A stretch of DNA of 64,000 nt, from positions 1 to 64,000 of the forward strand of contig DAOUAL010000021.1 in assembly GCA_034433515.1 (NCBI GenBank), read 5' to 3'. This stretch comes from DAOTXS01 sp034433515. GTDB lineage: Bacteria; Chloroflexota; Anaerolineae; UBA4142. Below are positions 36,321-45,248 of this stretch, piece by piece. Both the position numbers and the translations under genes were made by a program. The stretch's first letter is position 1. Each line of letters opens with the position of its first letter. Below the pieces are notes generated by a model. It was not told the origin of the DNA, did not search any database, and saw nothing but the letters and a program-made list of their open reading frames with translations.

Positions 36321-37307
36321 CTATCCTTTGAGTTGCATGTGCTGTCGAATTCGTTCGCGTAATTGATCCAACCAATACATCCGATCGGCATAATAGACCA
36401 ACAGTGCCGCCGTCAAACCACTGCCCAGAAAGGCATTGGCAATCACATCGAAAAGAATCCCCGCCGGGCTATTCCAAAACATTTGCCAAACAAACGCAAA
36501 GCCCCAGCGAATCAGATACGCCAACATAACCAAGCCCATTGAAGACCAAAAATCGAAACGAAAGAGACTGATGCTGTTCACAATGGCTTGGAACGCATTG
36601 GCATCGCTGACAAAAATCGCAGGCAGAACATACGCGAGATACAACATCGCCCCAATGAAAAATAACGAGACGAGCAACACGAGCATCGCAGATAATTCTT
36701 GACTCAAGAGACTGAGCATCGTCGCGCCCAGTGAGACCGGGAAAAGGATGACGATCATTGCCACACCGAATCCCACCACCAACACAACGAGGGTGGCAAA
36801 ACCCTTGAGGGTACGTGGCACAAAGGTGTGCGGCTGAACATCGTGGCGCACGGCACGCCCCAGCGATTCGAAATACAAGGCGGTGAGCAAGATGCCCACG
36901 AGCGCCAACAGAACGAGCCAGGCAAATAGCGTCAACCCATCCGCCACGCCAAACAAGGTGAGGCGGTTCCAAGCAGACGCTGGCGGCTCAATCCAAAAAA
37001 GCGACGGAATGCCGGTGGCAATCACTCCTACCAGGTTGAGTGAATCACCGGTGGCTTGGAGTGCTTCTTTGACCAGTTCGAAATTTTGCATAGTTTCCGG
37101 CGAAGCATCGGGCGGCAAGACAGCGCTAGAACTCATCAGCGCCAGGAAACGATCAAATAATGGTTTGAGGCTGATCTGCGGACCTAGCCAAATCAATAAA
37201 TCCAGCGCAATAGGCAACAAGACGATCCACGGATGTTGAAACACCAATTCAAAGCCGCTTGCCAAGACCTGGATGACACTTTGCGGTTTTTTGATTTCGG
37301 ATGGCAT
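36321..37307 (-). CDS. hypothetical multi-pass membrane protein
   Basis: The 328-residue protein has about six to seven hydrophobic helices (residues 25-45, 120-150, 165-195, 200-235, 250-275, 285-315) and the C-terminal ILFDVIANAFLGSGLTAALLVYYADRMYW. I recognise no named family. Its stop lies four bases before gyrB, so the two are cotranscribed. Confidence 0.7.
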   Translation of the reverse strand: MPSEIKKPQSVIQVLASGFELVFQHPWIVLLPIALDLLIWLGPQISLKPLFDRFLALMSSSAVLPPDASPETMQNFELVKEALQATGDSLNLVGVIATGIPSLFWIEPPASAWNRLTLFGVADGLTLFAWLVLLALVGILLTALYFESLGRAVRHDVQPHTFVPRTLKGFATLVVLVVGFGVAMIVILFPVSLGATMLSLLSQELSAMLVLLVSLFFIGAMLYLAYVLPAIFVSDANAFQAIVNSISLFRFDFWSSMGLVMLAYLIRWGFAFVWQMFWNSPAGILFDVIANAFLGSGLTAALLVYYADRMYWLDQLRERIRQHMQLKG

Positions 37308-37362
37308 CGTTCATCATTATATCAGAACGCTTGTACAGGTCAAATGATGCTGCGCCAAACGT

Positions 37363-37391
37363 TTGACAAGGAGCGAGGGCTTTGGTATAAT
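37363..37391 (+). promoter_or_regulatory. consensus promoter of the TetR-led cluster
   Basis: TTGACA (37363-37368), exactly 17 bases, TATAAT (37386-37391): a perfect sigma70-type promoter. An operator-like palindrome begins at the next base. Confidence 0.88.
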
Positions 37392-37417
37392 AAATCTACC
37401 AAACGGTCGGTAGATTT
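37392..37417 (+). promoter_or_regulatory. TetR operator over the transcription start
   Basis: AAATCTACC (37392-37400) and GGTAGATTT (37409-37417) are perfect inverted repeats flanking AAACGGTC, and the core TACCAAACGGTCGGTA is itself nearly palindromic. It covers the predicted start at about 37398, ideal for repression by the regulator encoded next. Confidence 0.8.
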
Positions 37418-37435
37418 GCGACAACGAGGTGTGCG

Positions 37436-38035
37436 ATGCGGAAAAGCGTCAGCGTGGACGCCGCGCGGATGGATGAAAAAATTTTTACCGAAGCCGTCAA
37501 GGTTTTTCGGCAAAAAGGGTATCACGCTGCCTCGATGCAAAACATCGCCGATGCGGTGGGGCTCCAAAAAGGATCCCTCTATCACTATATCGCCAGCAAA
37601 GAAGAACTCCTCTTTAAGATTTTTGAACGCAGTACCGGCGCACTGACCCGCCAACTCGAAGAAATCATCGCCGCCAAAGTCGCCCCCTCTGAAAAATTAC
37701 GCCAAGCCATTCGAGCCCATCTGGTCGCCTTGTGCGAACAACTCGATATCTATTCGGTCTATTTGTCTGAACGGCGTGCGTTGAGCGGGCGCTATCACAC
37801 CAAAGTCCGTGCAGAAGGCGAACGCCACGCCATGCTCCTCGAAAAAATTTTGCAACAAGGGATTGACCGCAAAGAATTCCGCGCGATGGATACCAAGATG
37901 GTTGCCTTGGCAATCTTGGGAATGTGCAATTGGCTCTATCAGTGGTATTCGCCCACCGGACGTTTGTCTCCGCAGGAAATTTCCATCATCTTTGCTGATC
38001 TCGTGGTGAATGGCTTGGCACGCAAGCGTAAATGA
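37436..38035 (+). CDS. TetR family transcriptional regulator
   Basis: The 199-residue repressor has the N-terminal TetR helix-turn-helix (residues 14-60; FTEAVKVFRQKGYHAASMQNI, then GLQKGSLYHYIASKEELLF) and a ligand domain ending in a TetR_C-like region. GAGGT precedes the ATG. It lies directly after a perfect promoter and a palindrome, so it very probably represses itself and the downstream redoxin, CoA-transferase and enoyl-CoA hydratase genes. TetR regulators beside such genes commonly sense an acyl-CoA; the ligand here is inferred. Confidence 0.9.
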   Translation: MRKSVSVDAARMDEKIFTEAVKVFRQKGYHAASMQNIADAVGLQKGSLYHYIASKEELLFKIFERSTGALTRQLEEIIAAKVAPSEKLRQAIRAHLVALCEQLDIYSVYLSERRALSGRYHTKVRAEGERHAMLLEKILQQGIDRKEFRAMDTKMVALAILGMCNWLYQWYSPTGRLSPQEISIIFADLVVNGLARKRK

Positions 38036-38106
38036 TTTTCGAGGGCGGATTGCTCAACGCATCGAAAATCATCAAAGATAAAAACAAAAAATTCAAGGAG
38101 GAAGCA

Positions 38107-38538
38107 ATGGCCTTGTTAGCGGTGGGCACCCCTGCCCCAATGTTCAAAGCAATGAACTTGACGGGACCCGAAATCAATTTGGAGAACTACAAAGGCAAGA
38201 AACCGGTCGTTCTGATGTTTTCCAGTACGCGCGTGGACCCCGCGCAAATCGCCCAAGTCCGCGATTTGTGGAAAAAGTACCGCGAAAAAGTTGAGATCAT
38301 CACCATTTCGTTCAAACTCCCCAGCGTCTCGATGGCAAAAGCGTTTATGCAACAAATGGGCGCCAAATTCCCAGCCACGTACGACCCCGCCCAAAACATT
38401 TACAAAATGTACGGTGTTGAGAATCCCGTCGCCCTCGTGGTCATTGACGTGAATGGGAACGTCGCGTACGCTGCCGAAGCGTTGGACACCAAAGACACCA
38501 AAACGCTCGAAGACGCTATCGTCGCACATATACAATAA
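38107..38538 (+). CDS. redoxin-fold protein without cysteines
   Basis: The 143-residue protein has the AhpC/thioredoxin-like fold: GTPAPMFKAMNLTGPEINLENYKGKKPVVLMF, then a gap, IITISF and VALVVIDVNGNVAYAAEA. Where peroxiredoxins carry FTxxC the sequence reads SSTRVDPAQ, and there is no Cys anywhere. It therefore cannot be a thiol peroxidase or thioredoxin. AAGGAGG lies five bases before the ATG at 38107. It sits between the TetR gene and an acyl-CoA gene set and may have a scaffold or sensing role; that is a guess. Confidence 0.75.
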   Translation: MALLAVGTPAPMFKAMNLTGPEINLENYKGKKPVVLMFSSTRVDPAQIAQVRDLWKKYREKVEIITISFKLPSVSMAKAFMQQMGAKFPATYDPAQNIYKMYGVENPVALVVIDVNGNVAYAAEALDTKDTKTLEDAIVAHIQ

Positions 38539-38576
38539 AGTATTGGCAAGCCCACCGAGAGGGAGCCATTCGTTGG

Positions 38577-39764
38577 ATGACTGAACGAACCGCCACTAAT
38601 GCTTCGCCGTTGCGCGGCATTCGCATACTCGATCTCTCGCGCTTGTTGCCCGGTCCCTACGCGACTATGTTGTTGGGCGATTTAGGTGCTCAAGTGATCA
38701 AGATCGAAACGCCGGGGCTGGGCGATTATATGCGCGTGATTCCTCCTTTCATCAAAGACGCGCGAACCGGTGAAGAGGTCGGGGCAGCGTTCTTGATGGT
38801 GAATCGCAACAAAAAAAGTGTGGCGCTCAACTTTCGCAACGCGCGCGGCAAAGAAATTTTCTTGCGCTTGGTGCGTACCGCCGACGTCATCCTCGAAACG
38901 TTTCGCCCGGGCGCCGCGGAGAAATGGGGCATTGGCTACAGCGCCACCCGTGCGATCAATCCACGCATTGTTTACTGCTCGCTCAGTGGGTACGGTCAAA
39001 GTGGACCATACCGTGATCGCGCGGGTCACGATCTCAATTATATCGCGCTGGCCGGCTTGCTTGCCGCCAACGGCGCAGCGGACGGTCCGCCCATTCCCCC
39101 GATGGTTCAAGTGGCTGACCTCAGCGGCGGAATGCTCGCCGCGATTTCGATTTTGGCGGCGCTCATCGGACGCGAGAAAACCGGCGTTGGTCAATATCTC
39201 GATGTCAGTTTGTTCGATGGTGCGCTCTCGTGGGCAAGCACGATGATGGGGGGCACGTATGCCGCCGGCAAATCCGTGCAGCGCGGCAAGATGCAATTGA
39301 ACGGCGGGATGGCATGCTACAACGTGTACGAAACGCGCGATGGCAAATACCTCACGCTCGGTGCGATCGAACCGCACTTTTGGGCGGCGTTCTGCAAAGC
39401 GGTGGGGCGCGAGGATTTGAATCCGCGCGCTCAAGAGTTTGAAGCGATCCCGGAAGTCGCCGCCATTTTCAAGACGCGCACGTTTGATGAATGGATGGAG
39501 CTTTTCAAAAATGTGGATGCGTGCGTTGAGCCGGTGCGCGAGTTTGCCGAAACGTTGAATGACCCGCACGTCCAGCAGCGCGGTTTGGTGACGGAGGTAG
39601 ATGGTGTCAAGCAAATTGGCTCGGTGTTCGTGTTTGCCGAAAATCCCAACTTGCCGCCGCCGCGTCAAGGCGAGCATACTCGCGAGGTGTTGCGCGAGAT
39701 TGGGATGAGTGATGAAGAAATTACGCAATTGCATCAAGCCGAAATCATCAAGATCGCAGAATAA
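38577..39764 (+). CDS. family III CoA transferase (CaiB/BaiF type)
   Basis: The 395-residue enzyme moves CoA between carboxylic acids. It shows the family N-terminus LRGIRILDLSRLLPGPYATMLLGDLGAQVIKIE, the catalytic Asp152 in RAGHDLNYIALAG, and the later VDACVEPVREFAE. Family III members work as interlocked dimers through an acyl-aspartyl anhydride. It probably activates or detoxifies a carboxylate feeding the following beta-oxidation genes. The acid is unknown; alpha-methylacyl-CoA racemases share this fold. Confidence 0.9.
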   Translation: MTERTATNASPLRGIRILDLSRLLPGPYATMLLGDLGAQVIKIETPGLGDYMRVIPPFIKDARTGEEVGAAFLMVNRNKKSVALNFRNARGKEIFLRLVRTADVILETFRPGAAEKWGIGYSATRAINPRIVYCSLSGYGQSGPYRDRAGHDLNYIALAGLLAANGAADGPPIPPMVQVADLSGGMLAAISILAALIGREKTGVGQYLDVSLFDGALSWASTMMGGTYAAGKSVQRGKMQLNGGMACYNVYETRDGKYLTLGAIEPHFWAAFCKAVGREDLNPRAQEFEAIPEVAAIFKTRTFDEWMELFKNVDACVEPVREFAETLNDPHVQQRGLVTEVDGVKQIGSVFVFAENPNLPPPRQGEHTREVLREIGMSDEEITQLHQAEIIKIAE

Positions 39765-39783
39765 TTGATGGGAGGGACAAACA

Positions 39784-40554
39784 ATGGCGTTTGAATTCTT
39801 GTTGTTTGAAAAATCGAATGGGGTGGCAACGTTGACGCTCAATCATCCGCCCGCCAATACCCTGCGCGTGGCATTACTCAAAGAAATCGGCGCGGCGTTG
39901 GATGAGATTGAAAAGGACGAGAGCGTACGCGCCATCGTCATTACCGGCGCGGGCGAAAAATTTTTTAGCGGCGGTGCCGAGATCAAAGAGTTTAACGTGG
40001 TTGATCCTAATGAGCAGATGCAATTGGGACAAGGATTATTTCGCCGCATCGAAACGTTCAGCAAACCGGTCATTGCCGCGATCAATGGTTTTGCGCTCGG
40101 CGGCGGTTGTGAACTCGCAATGAGTTGCCACATTCGCTATGCGGCAGACACCGCCAAACTGGGACAGCCGGAAATCAATCTGGGCATTATCCCGGGTTGG
40201 GGCGGCACGCAACGTTTGCCGCGTCTGGTGGGACGCGGACGCGCGATTGAGTTGATGATCACCGGCGATATGCTCACTGCAGAGGACGCCCAGCGCTGGG
40301 GACTGGTCAATCGCGTCTTCCCCGCCGCCGAGTTGAAAGACGCCACATTGAAACTAGCCCAACGCCTTGCCAACAATGCGCCGCTTGCCGTCCGTGCAAT
40401 TCTGCACGCGGTGGATGAAGGATTACAGGTGGGCTTGGTCAAAGGCATGGACGTCGAACGCACTGCGTTTGTCGGCATTGTCAACAGCGAAGATGCTCAT
40501 GCTGGCATTCAAGCGTTCTTGACCAAACAGAAACCGGTCTTCAAGGGCAAGTAA
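39784..40554 (+). CDS. enoyl-CoA hydratase/isomerase
   Basis: The 256-residue crotonase-fold enzyme hydrates 2-enoyl-CoA. It has the first oxyanion stretch FFSGGAEIKEF, the second GFALGGGCELAMSCHIRYA with catalytic Glu, and the second catalytic Glu in LGQPEINLGIIPGWGGTQRLPRLVG. GGGAGG precedes the ATG, and the gene follows the CoA transferase by 19 bases in the same operon. Repeat copy 6 separates it from the acyl-CoA dehydrogenase gene. Confidence 0.93.
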   Translation: MAFEFLLFEKSNGVATLTLNHPPANTLRVALLKEIGAALDEIEKDESVRAIVITGAGEKFFSGGAEIKEFNVVDPNEQMQLGQGLFRRIETFSKPVIAAINGFALGGGCELAMSCHIRYAADTAKLGQPEINLGIIPGWGGTQRLPRLVGRGRAIELMITGDMLTAEDAQRWGLVNRVFPAAELKDATLKLAQRLANNAPLAVRAILHAVDEGLQVGLVKGMDVERTAFVGIVNSEDAHAGIQAFLTKQKPVFKGK

Positions 40555-40571
40555 TGCGGGAGAGTGTAGAG

Positions 40572-40673
40572 CTAGTGCACCAACATGAAATAGTTGCATA
40601 CCAGACCGATGGAAAAATGGTTACCGAGACGGCTAAGTTTCCACTACGCACTTTCATGTTGGTGCACTACTAG
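40572..40673 (-). repeat. inverted-repeat mobile element, copy 6, subfamily B
   Basis: Complete copy with CTAG at both ends, in reverse orientation between the enoyl-CoA hydratase and acyl-CoA dehydrogenase genes. Its flanks contain AGAGTGT (40561-40567) and ACACTCT (40686-40692), which are complementary, so the site may have been a hairpin loop. Confidence 0.9.
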
Positions 40674-40735
40674 AGTGATGCGGTAACACTCTAATTCCCG
40701 ACTCTATTCTCTAACTCTCAACTTTGGAGGAACAC

Positions 40736-41899
40736 ATGATTGGATTCGATCTGACCGAAGAGCAAAAGCAGATGAAAGAAATGGCGCACGAGTTCGCTGA
40801 AAAAGAAATGCGCCCGGTCGCGCACGAGTACGATGAGAAGGAAGAATTTCCATGGCCCGTCATAAAAAAGGCATTTGACCTGAACCTGCTCACGTACGCT
40901 ATCCCCGAAGAGTACGGCGGCGCCGGCGTAACGAGCCACGTAACCGACTGCATCGTGCAAGAAGAATTGTTCTGGGGTTGCGCGGGGATCGCCACCTCGA
41001 TGGGCGGCATTATGCTGGGTGCGCTTCCCATTCTCATCGCAGGGAACGAAGCGCAAAAGAAAAAATATCTGACGATGCTCACGCAACCCAAACCCGATGG
41101 GATGCCGCGCTTGGGCGCGTTCGCGCTCACCGAGCCGGAAGCCGGGAGCGATGCCGCCTCCATCAAAACCACAGCGAAAAAAGTGGAGGGGGGCTATGTC
41201 CTGAACGGCACCAAACATTTCATCACGAATGGTGGCATCGCGGATGTGTACACCGTCTTTGCAACGCGCGATCCCAGTCTGGGTGCAGACGGCATTGATG
41301 GCTTTATCGTCGAAGGAAATTGGAAAGGCGTCATTCCCGGCAAAAAAGAGAAAAAGATGGGCATCCGCGCTTCGCACACCGCCCAAGTTCATTTTGAGGA
41401 TTGCTTTGTGCCGGCAGAAAATCGGTTGGGCGAGGAAGGCGATGGCTTTGGCATCGTCCTGCAAACGCTCGATCATTCCCGCCCGATTGTGGCGGCAGGC
41501 GCGGTGGGTGTGGCGCGCGCGGCATTTGAATTTGCGTTGCAGTACAGTCAAGAACGCAAACAATTCGGTCGCCCCATCGCCAAGCAACAAGCGATCCAAT
41601 TTATGCTCGCCGATATGGCAACCGAAATTGACGCGGCGCGTTTGCTCTGCTGGCGCGCGGCGTATCTGCTCGATCAAGAAGAACCCAACAGCGTTGCCGC
41701 TTCGATGGCAAAAGTATTTGCGGGTGACACTGCGATGAAAGTAACCACCGATGCTCTGCAAATCGTGGGCGGGATGGGCTATATGCGCGACTATCCGATG
41801 GAAAAGTTTATGCGCGATGCCAAGATTATGCAGATTTACGAAGGCACCGCACAGATTCAACGCCTGGTGATTAGCCGCTTTATGATTGGGTTTGGATAA
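40736..41899 (+). CDS. acyl-CoA dehydrogenase
   Basis: The 387-residue FAD enzyme oxidises acyl-CoA to enoyl-CoA. It has the N-terminal helical domain, the FAD-binding middle domain (AFALTEPEAGSDAASIKTTA; GTKHFITNGGIADVY) and the C-terminal domain with QIVGGMGYMRDYPMEKFMRD. The catalytic Glu lies in MQIYEGTAQIQRLVISR. I placed the start at ATG 40736, five bases after GGAGG. It logically precedes the hydratase in the pathway, although repeat copy 6 lies between them. Confidence 0.95.
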   Translation: MIGFDLTEEQKQMKEMAHEFAEKEMRPVAHEYDEKEEFPWPVIKKAFDLNLLTYAIPEEYGGAGVTSHVTDCIVQEELFWGCAGIATSMGGIMLGALPILIAGNEAQKKKYLTMLTQPKPDGMPRLGAFALTEPEAGSDAASIKTTAKKVEGGYVLNGTKHFITNGGIADVYTVFATRDPSLGADGIDGFIVEGNWKGVIPGKKEKKMGIRASHTAQVHFEDCFVPAENRLGEEGDGFGIVLQTLDHSRPIVAAGAVGVARAAFEFALQYSQERKQFGRPIAKQQAIQFMLADMATEIDAARLLCWRAAYLLDQEEPNSVAASMAKVFAGDTAMKVTTDALQIVGGMGYMRDYPMEKFMRDAKIMQIYEGTAQIQRLVISRFMIGFG

Positions 41900-41925
41900 A
41901 ACGCGACGCTTGTTGCGTTCGTACC

Positions 41926-41976
41926 CGGGTAGCCGAATAAGGCATTGTGCACCTTCGGCTACCCGCTTTGTTTTTG
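41926..41976 (+). terminator. terminator after acyl-CoA dehydrogenase
   Basis: CGGGTAGCCGAA (41926-41937) pairs with TTCGGCTACCCG (41954-41965), followed by CTTTGTTTTT. Confidence 0.8.
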
Positions 41977-41977
41977 C

Positions 41978-42006
41978 TTGCTTTTGCAATTGAGCCGGGT
42001 TATAAT
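41978..42006 (+). promoter_or_regulatory. promoter of the histidine kinase operon
   Basis: TTGCTT (41978-41983), 17 bases, TATAAT (42001-42006). It overlaps the earliest TTG of the frame, which argues for the later GTG start. Confidence 0.65.
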
Positions 42007-42050
42007 TGACTTGGGTAGCGATTCTGAATTTTCTTGCCCGGGAGGAAGTT

Positions 42051-44522
42051 GTGATAGCGGATGAAACGCTTCGGCAAGCCGAGCCGGAAAATCTCCCTCA
42101 AGATCCCGAAGACTGGGCACGTGCGTTCGTTGAGCATAGCCCAGAGGTCATTTGGGCTTGCGATGCCAAGGGACGGATTATCTTCGCCAATGATGCGGCT
42201 TGCCGGTTCTTTGAGTACGATCGTGCCACGTTGCTCACGCTGCACATCACCGACCTCCTCGCCCCCGACCAAATCTTTCCTCACGATCTAGAGCAAAATT
42301 TTGCGCAAATTTTTCCGGCTCATCACATTGTCAAATTTCGGACTAGCACCGACCAGGTCCGCGACGCCAGTTACATTCCCACCCCCATCCGCAATGCCGA
42401 AAACCAAGTCATTGGTTATCAGATCATTTTGCATGATACGACCGAACAACAACGCGCCCTGGAACAGTTGAAACAACGCAACGAAGAACTTGCCGCGCTC
42501 AACGCCATCGCCGATATTCTCAGCAATCCGCGCGATTTTATGCGCGCGCTTGATCAAGTGTGTGAACAAATCGTTTCGATTACCGGGATGGAATCGGCAG
42601 TCATCCTCCTCGTGAACCAGGACCAACAATGCACCGAAATCGTTGCCCACCGCGGCATCAGCCAGCAATTGTATCAAGCCGGCTACCGGGTTGACTTGAA
42701 CGATCCCGTCACCCATTACATTGCGGTCGAAGGCAACGTCTTTGCGATGGACGACCTCAGTACTTATCAAGGCAACGGGCTTGCCGGACCACGTGCCGAA
42801 GGATACCGCGCCGGCATCGGCGTGCCGATTTTGAAACGCGACAAGCCGGTAGGCATCATCGGAGTCGGCAGCAAACTCCGCGTCAAGTACGATCCCACCG
42901 ATATCAACTTGCTCCTCACCATCGGACGCCAGATCGGCAAAGCACTGGAAAATGCGGAATTGTACGCGCAGATGGAACGCCGCTTGAAAGAACTTGATGG
43001 AATCGCCAAAATGACGGCGGCGTGTAGCGGCACTTTGGATCCCATCGAATTAGCCCAGATCGCCGTGCATTGGACAGCTCAACTTTTGGCATGCGATTCG
43101 GCGACCGTGCGTTTACTTTACGAGAACAAAATGCGCCTCGCCGCAAATTATGCGCGCCATCCCATGCCATTGCGTTTCGAGCTAGAGGTGGACGATGTAT
43201 TCAGTCCTATCTTTACTCAGTCCCGTCCTCTCATCATCGAAAACGTGGAGCAATATGATTTGCCAACTACCCATCGCCAAGGTTTCCTCTCGGTAGGCAT
43301 TCGCGCGATCGCCATTCTGCCGATGCAAGCCCGGGAACATGTGTTGGGTGGGTTGGCGGTAATTTTTGAACAACCCCATCGTTGGCAAGCCAATGAACTT
43401 GGTCTGGCGCAAACGATTGCCAACCACGTCGCCAGCGCGATTGAAGGCGCACAGTTATATCAAAACGTCTTGAGCGAACAACGCAAAGTCCAAGCCATCT
43501 TCGATAGTGGACTCAGTGGCTTGTTTGCGACCGATGCAGAAGGGCGCATCACAATGTTCAACCACGCCGCCGAAAGTATTACCGGTTGGTCATACAACGA
43601 AGTGTCCGGCAAAAAGTGGGAAGAGGTTTTCAGCGACGCGTCTCCAGATTCCCCCGAGCCACTCATCCACGATGCCTTGTATCGCAAAAAGACAGTCTTT
43701 GTGCAAGAGGGCAAACAGATCCGTACGCGCGATGGACGTCTGATTCCGGTTGCCAAAGCGGTGGCGCCTCTCCTGGACGCCCAAGGCAATGTAACGGGTG
43801 CCGTCGGCGCGTTTTGGGATCTGTCGCGGGAGCAAGCCGCCGAGATGGCGCGCGAAGAGTTGCTCAAAGAAATTACGCACCAATTGCGCTCGCCACTGAC
43901 CGCCGTTCTTGCCGCCTTGCAATTATTGGAGCGTCCCAATCTTTCGGTCGAAAGACGCGCGGAAATGTGGACCGCCCTCAAACGGGATGGGCAACGCCTC
44001 CGACGCTTTGCCGATCAATTCCTCGATCTAGAGGCAACCTTGAAATCGGTGCGCCCGCTGAATATGGAACCGCTTTCCATCGCCGTGCTTGTCCGCGCGC
44101 TGGTCCGTTCATTCCAAACCCAGAAAAGCCGGCATCGTTTTCATGTGAAATCTACGCCAAAAAATTTATTGGCTTTTGCCGATGAATGGCGCGTGGAAAA
44201 TGTGCTCCGCAATCTGCTCGATAATGCCATTGCCTATTCACCTCCCGAAACCCTGATTACCATCACGATCAAACCCATCCCGGATCAGATGATCCTGATC
44301 TCGGTGCGCGATCAAGGTCCCGGCATCCCGCTCGAAAACCAAACCAAAATTTTTGCCCCCTTCTATCGTTCCGCCTACCCACAAAAGCGAAATACCTATG
44401 GCCATGGCTTGGGCCTCGCCATCGCCAAACGCAATGTGGAAGAAATGGGGGGACACATTTGGGTCGAAAGTAAAACAGGACACGGCGCGACATTCTTTTT
44501 TACCTTACGGAGGTACCAATGA
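42051..44522 (+). CDS. PAS/GAF sensor histidine kinase
   Basis: The 823-residue soluble kinase has a PAS domain (about 20-140), two GAF domains (about 155-295 and 305-465), a second PAS domain (about 480-590), and a HisKA plus ATPase core. The phospho-accepting His is in LLKEITHQLRSPLTAV. The ATPase boxes are NLLDNAIAYSP (N), RDQGPGIP (G1), KIFAPFYR (F) and GHGLGLAIAK (G2). No membrane helix is seen, so it senses a cytoplasmic signal. I chose GTG 42051 with GGGAGGAAG before it. Its stop overlaps the response-regulator start. Confidence 0.92.
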   Translation: MIADETLRQAEPENLPQDPEDWARAFVEHSPEVIWACDAKGRIIFANDAACRFFEYDRATLLTLHITDLLAPDQIFPHDLEQNFAQIFPAHHIVKFRTSTDQVRDASYIPTPIRNAENQVIGYQIILHDTTEQQRALEQLKQRNEELAALNAIADILSNPRDFMRALDQVCEQIVSITGMESAVILLVNQDQQCTEIVAHRGISQQLYQAGYRVDLNDPVTHYIAVEGNVFAMDDLSTYQGNGLAGPRAEGYRAGIGVPILKRDKPVGIIGVGSKLRVKYDPTDINLLLTIGRQIGKALENAELYAQMERRLKELDGIAKMTAACSGTLDPIELAQIAVHWTAQLLACDSATVRLLYENKMRLAANYARHPMPLRFELEVDDVFSPIFTQSRPLIIENVEQYDLPTTHRQGFLSVGIRAIAILPMQAREHVLGGLAVIFEQPHRWQANELGLAQTIANHVASAIEGAQLYQNVLSEQRKVQAIFDSGLSGLFATDAEGRITMFNHAAESITGWSYNEVSGKKWEEVFSDASPDSPEPLIHDALYRKKTVFVQEGKQIRTRDGRLIPVAKAVAPLLDAQGNVTGAVGAFWDLSREQAAEMAREELLKEITHQLRSPLTAVLAALQLLERPNLSVERRAEMWTALKRDGQRLRRFADQFLDLEATLKSVRPLNMEPLSIAVLVRALVRSFQTQKSRHRFHVKSTPKNLLAFADEWRVENVLRNLLDNAIAYSPPETLITITIKPIPDQMILISVRDQGPGIPLENQTKIFAPFYRSAYPQKRNTYGHGLGLAIAKRNVEEMGGHIWVESKTGHGATFFFTLRRYQ

Positions 44523-45208
44523 CACACCCGGACACCATCTTGATTGCGGATGACGATGCGTCGCTGCGTCAGGTGATTACTACGTTGCTGCAGGAAGAAG
44601 GATTCAACGTCCTGCAAGCCGCCGATGGGAACGAATGTCTGCACATTGCTTACGAGCAACGGCCGGATCTCATCCTCCTCGATATCATGATGCCGAACAA
44701 GGACGGGCGCGAGGTTTGCCAACGTTTGCGCGAGTTTTCCACCATTCCGATTATTATGCTGACCGCGATCTCACAGGAACGCGAAATTATTGATCGCTTG
44801 CTGGGCGGCGCGGACGATTACATCACCAAACCGTTTGACAACGATGAGTTGGTCGCCCGCATCCGCGCTGTCTTGCGGCGCACCCGGCAGCATAGCCGCC
44901 AGCCGCCGTACGATGATGGGTATCTATATATTGATTTTGACGCGCGTCAAGTCCGGGTTCAGGGCAATCTCGTTTCCATCACCCCCAAAGAGTGGCGCCT
45001 GCTCGAATATTTGATCAAGAATGCCAACCGAGTGGTGCCGCGCCAGACTTTACTCCGTCATGTGTGGGGCGCTGGCTATGAAGACCAATACAACTATCTC
45101 AAAGTCTTTATCGCGCATCTGCGTCAAAAATTGAATGATCATGCGCGCCGTCCTCGCTATATCCTCACCGAGCATAACATCGGCTATCGGTTTCAGACGC
45201 ACCATTAA
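44519..45208 (+). CDS. OmpR/PhoB-family response regulator
   Basis: The 229-residue regulator has a receiver domain (residues 1-120; IADDDASLRQV, phospho-acceptor Asp in LILLDIMMPNKDG, conserved Lys in DYITKPFDNDEL). A winged-helix DNA-binding domain follows (about 130-227; EWRLLEYLIKNANRVVPRQ, YEDQYNYLKVFIAHLRQKL, GYRFQ). The ATG overlaps the kinase TGA by four bases, making this the cognate partner. A terminator follows. Confidence 0.95.
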   Translation: MTHPDTILIADDDASLRQVITTLLQEEGFNVLQAADGNECLHIAYEQRPDLILLDIMMPNKDGREVCQRLREFSTIPIIMLTAISQEREIIDRLLGGADDYITKPFDNDELVARIRAVLRRTRQHSRQPPYDDGYLYIDFDARQVRVQGNLVSITPKEWRLLEYLIKNANRVVPRQTLLRHVWGAGYEDQYNYLKVFIAHLRQKLNDHARRPRYILTEHNIGYRFQTHH

Positions 45209-45248
45209 AAAACCAGGGAGGTTGCGGAAACCTTCCTGGTTTGATTTT
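45207..45248. terminator. bidirectional terminator between the response regulator and glyA
   Basis: AAACCAGGGAGGTT and AACCTTCCTGGTTT pair across GCGGA, with A-run and T-run on the two sides, serving the convergent genes. Confidence 0.8.

Noticed and set aside
38682..39842. 386-codon minus-strand ORF opposite the CoA transferase
   Set aside because: Antisense shadow with no recognisable domains.
40718..41989. 423-codon minus-strand ORF opposite the acyl-CoA dehydrogenase
   Set aside because: Antisense shadow; the opposite strand has a complete acyl-CoA dehydrogenase with catalytic Glu.
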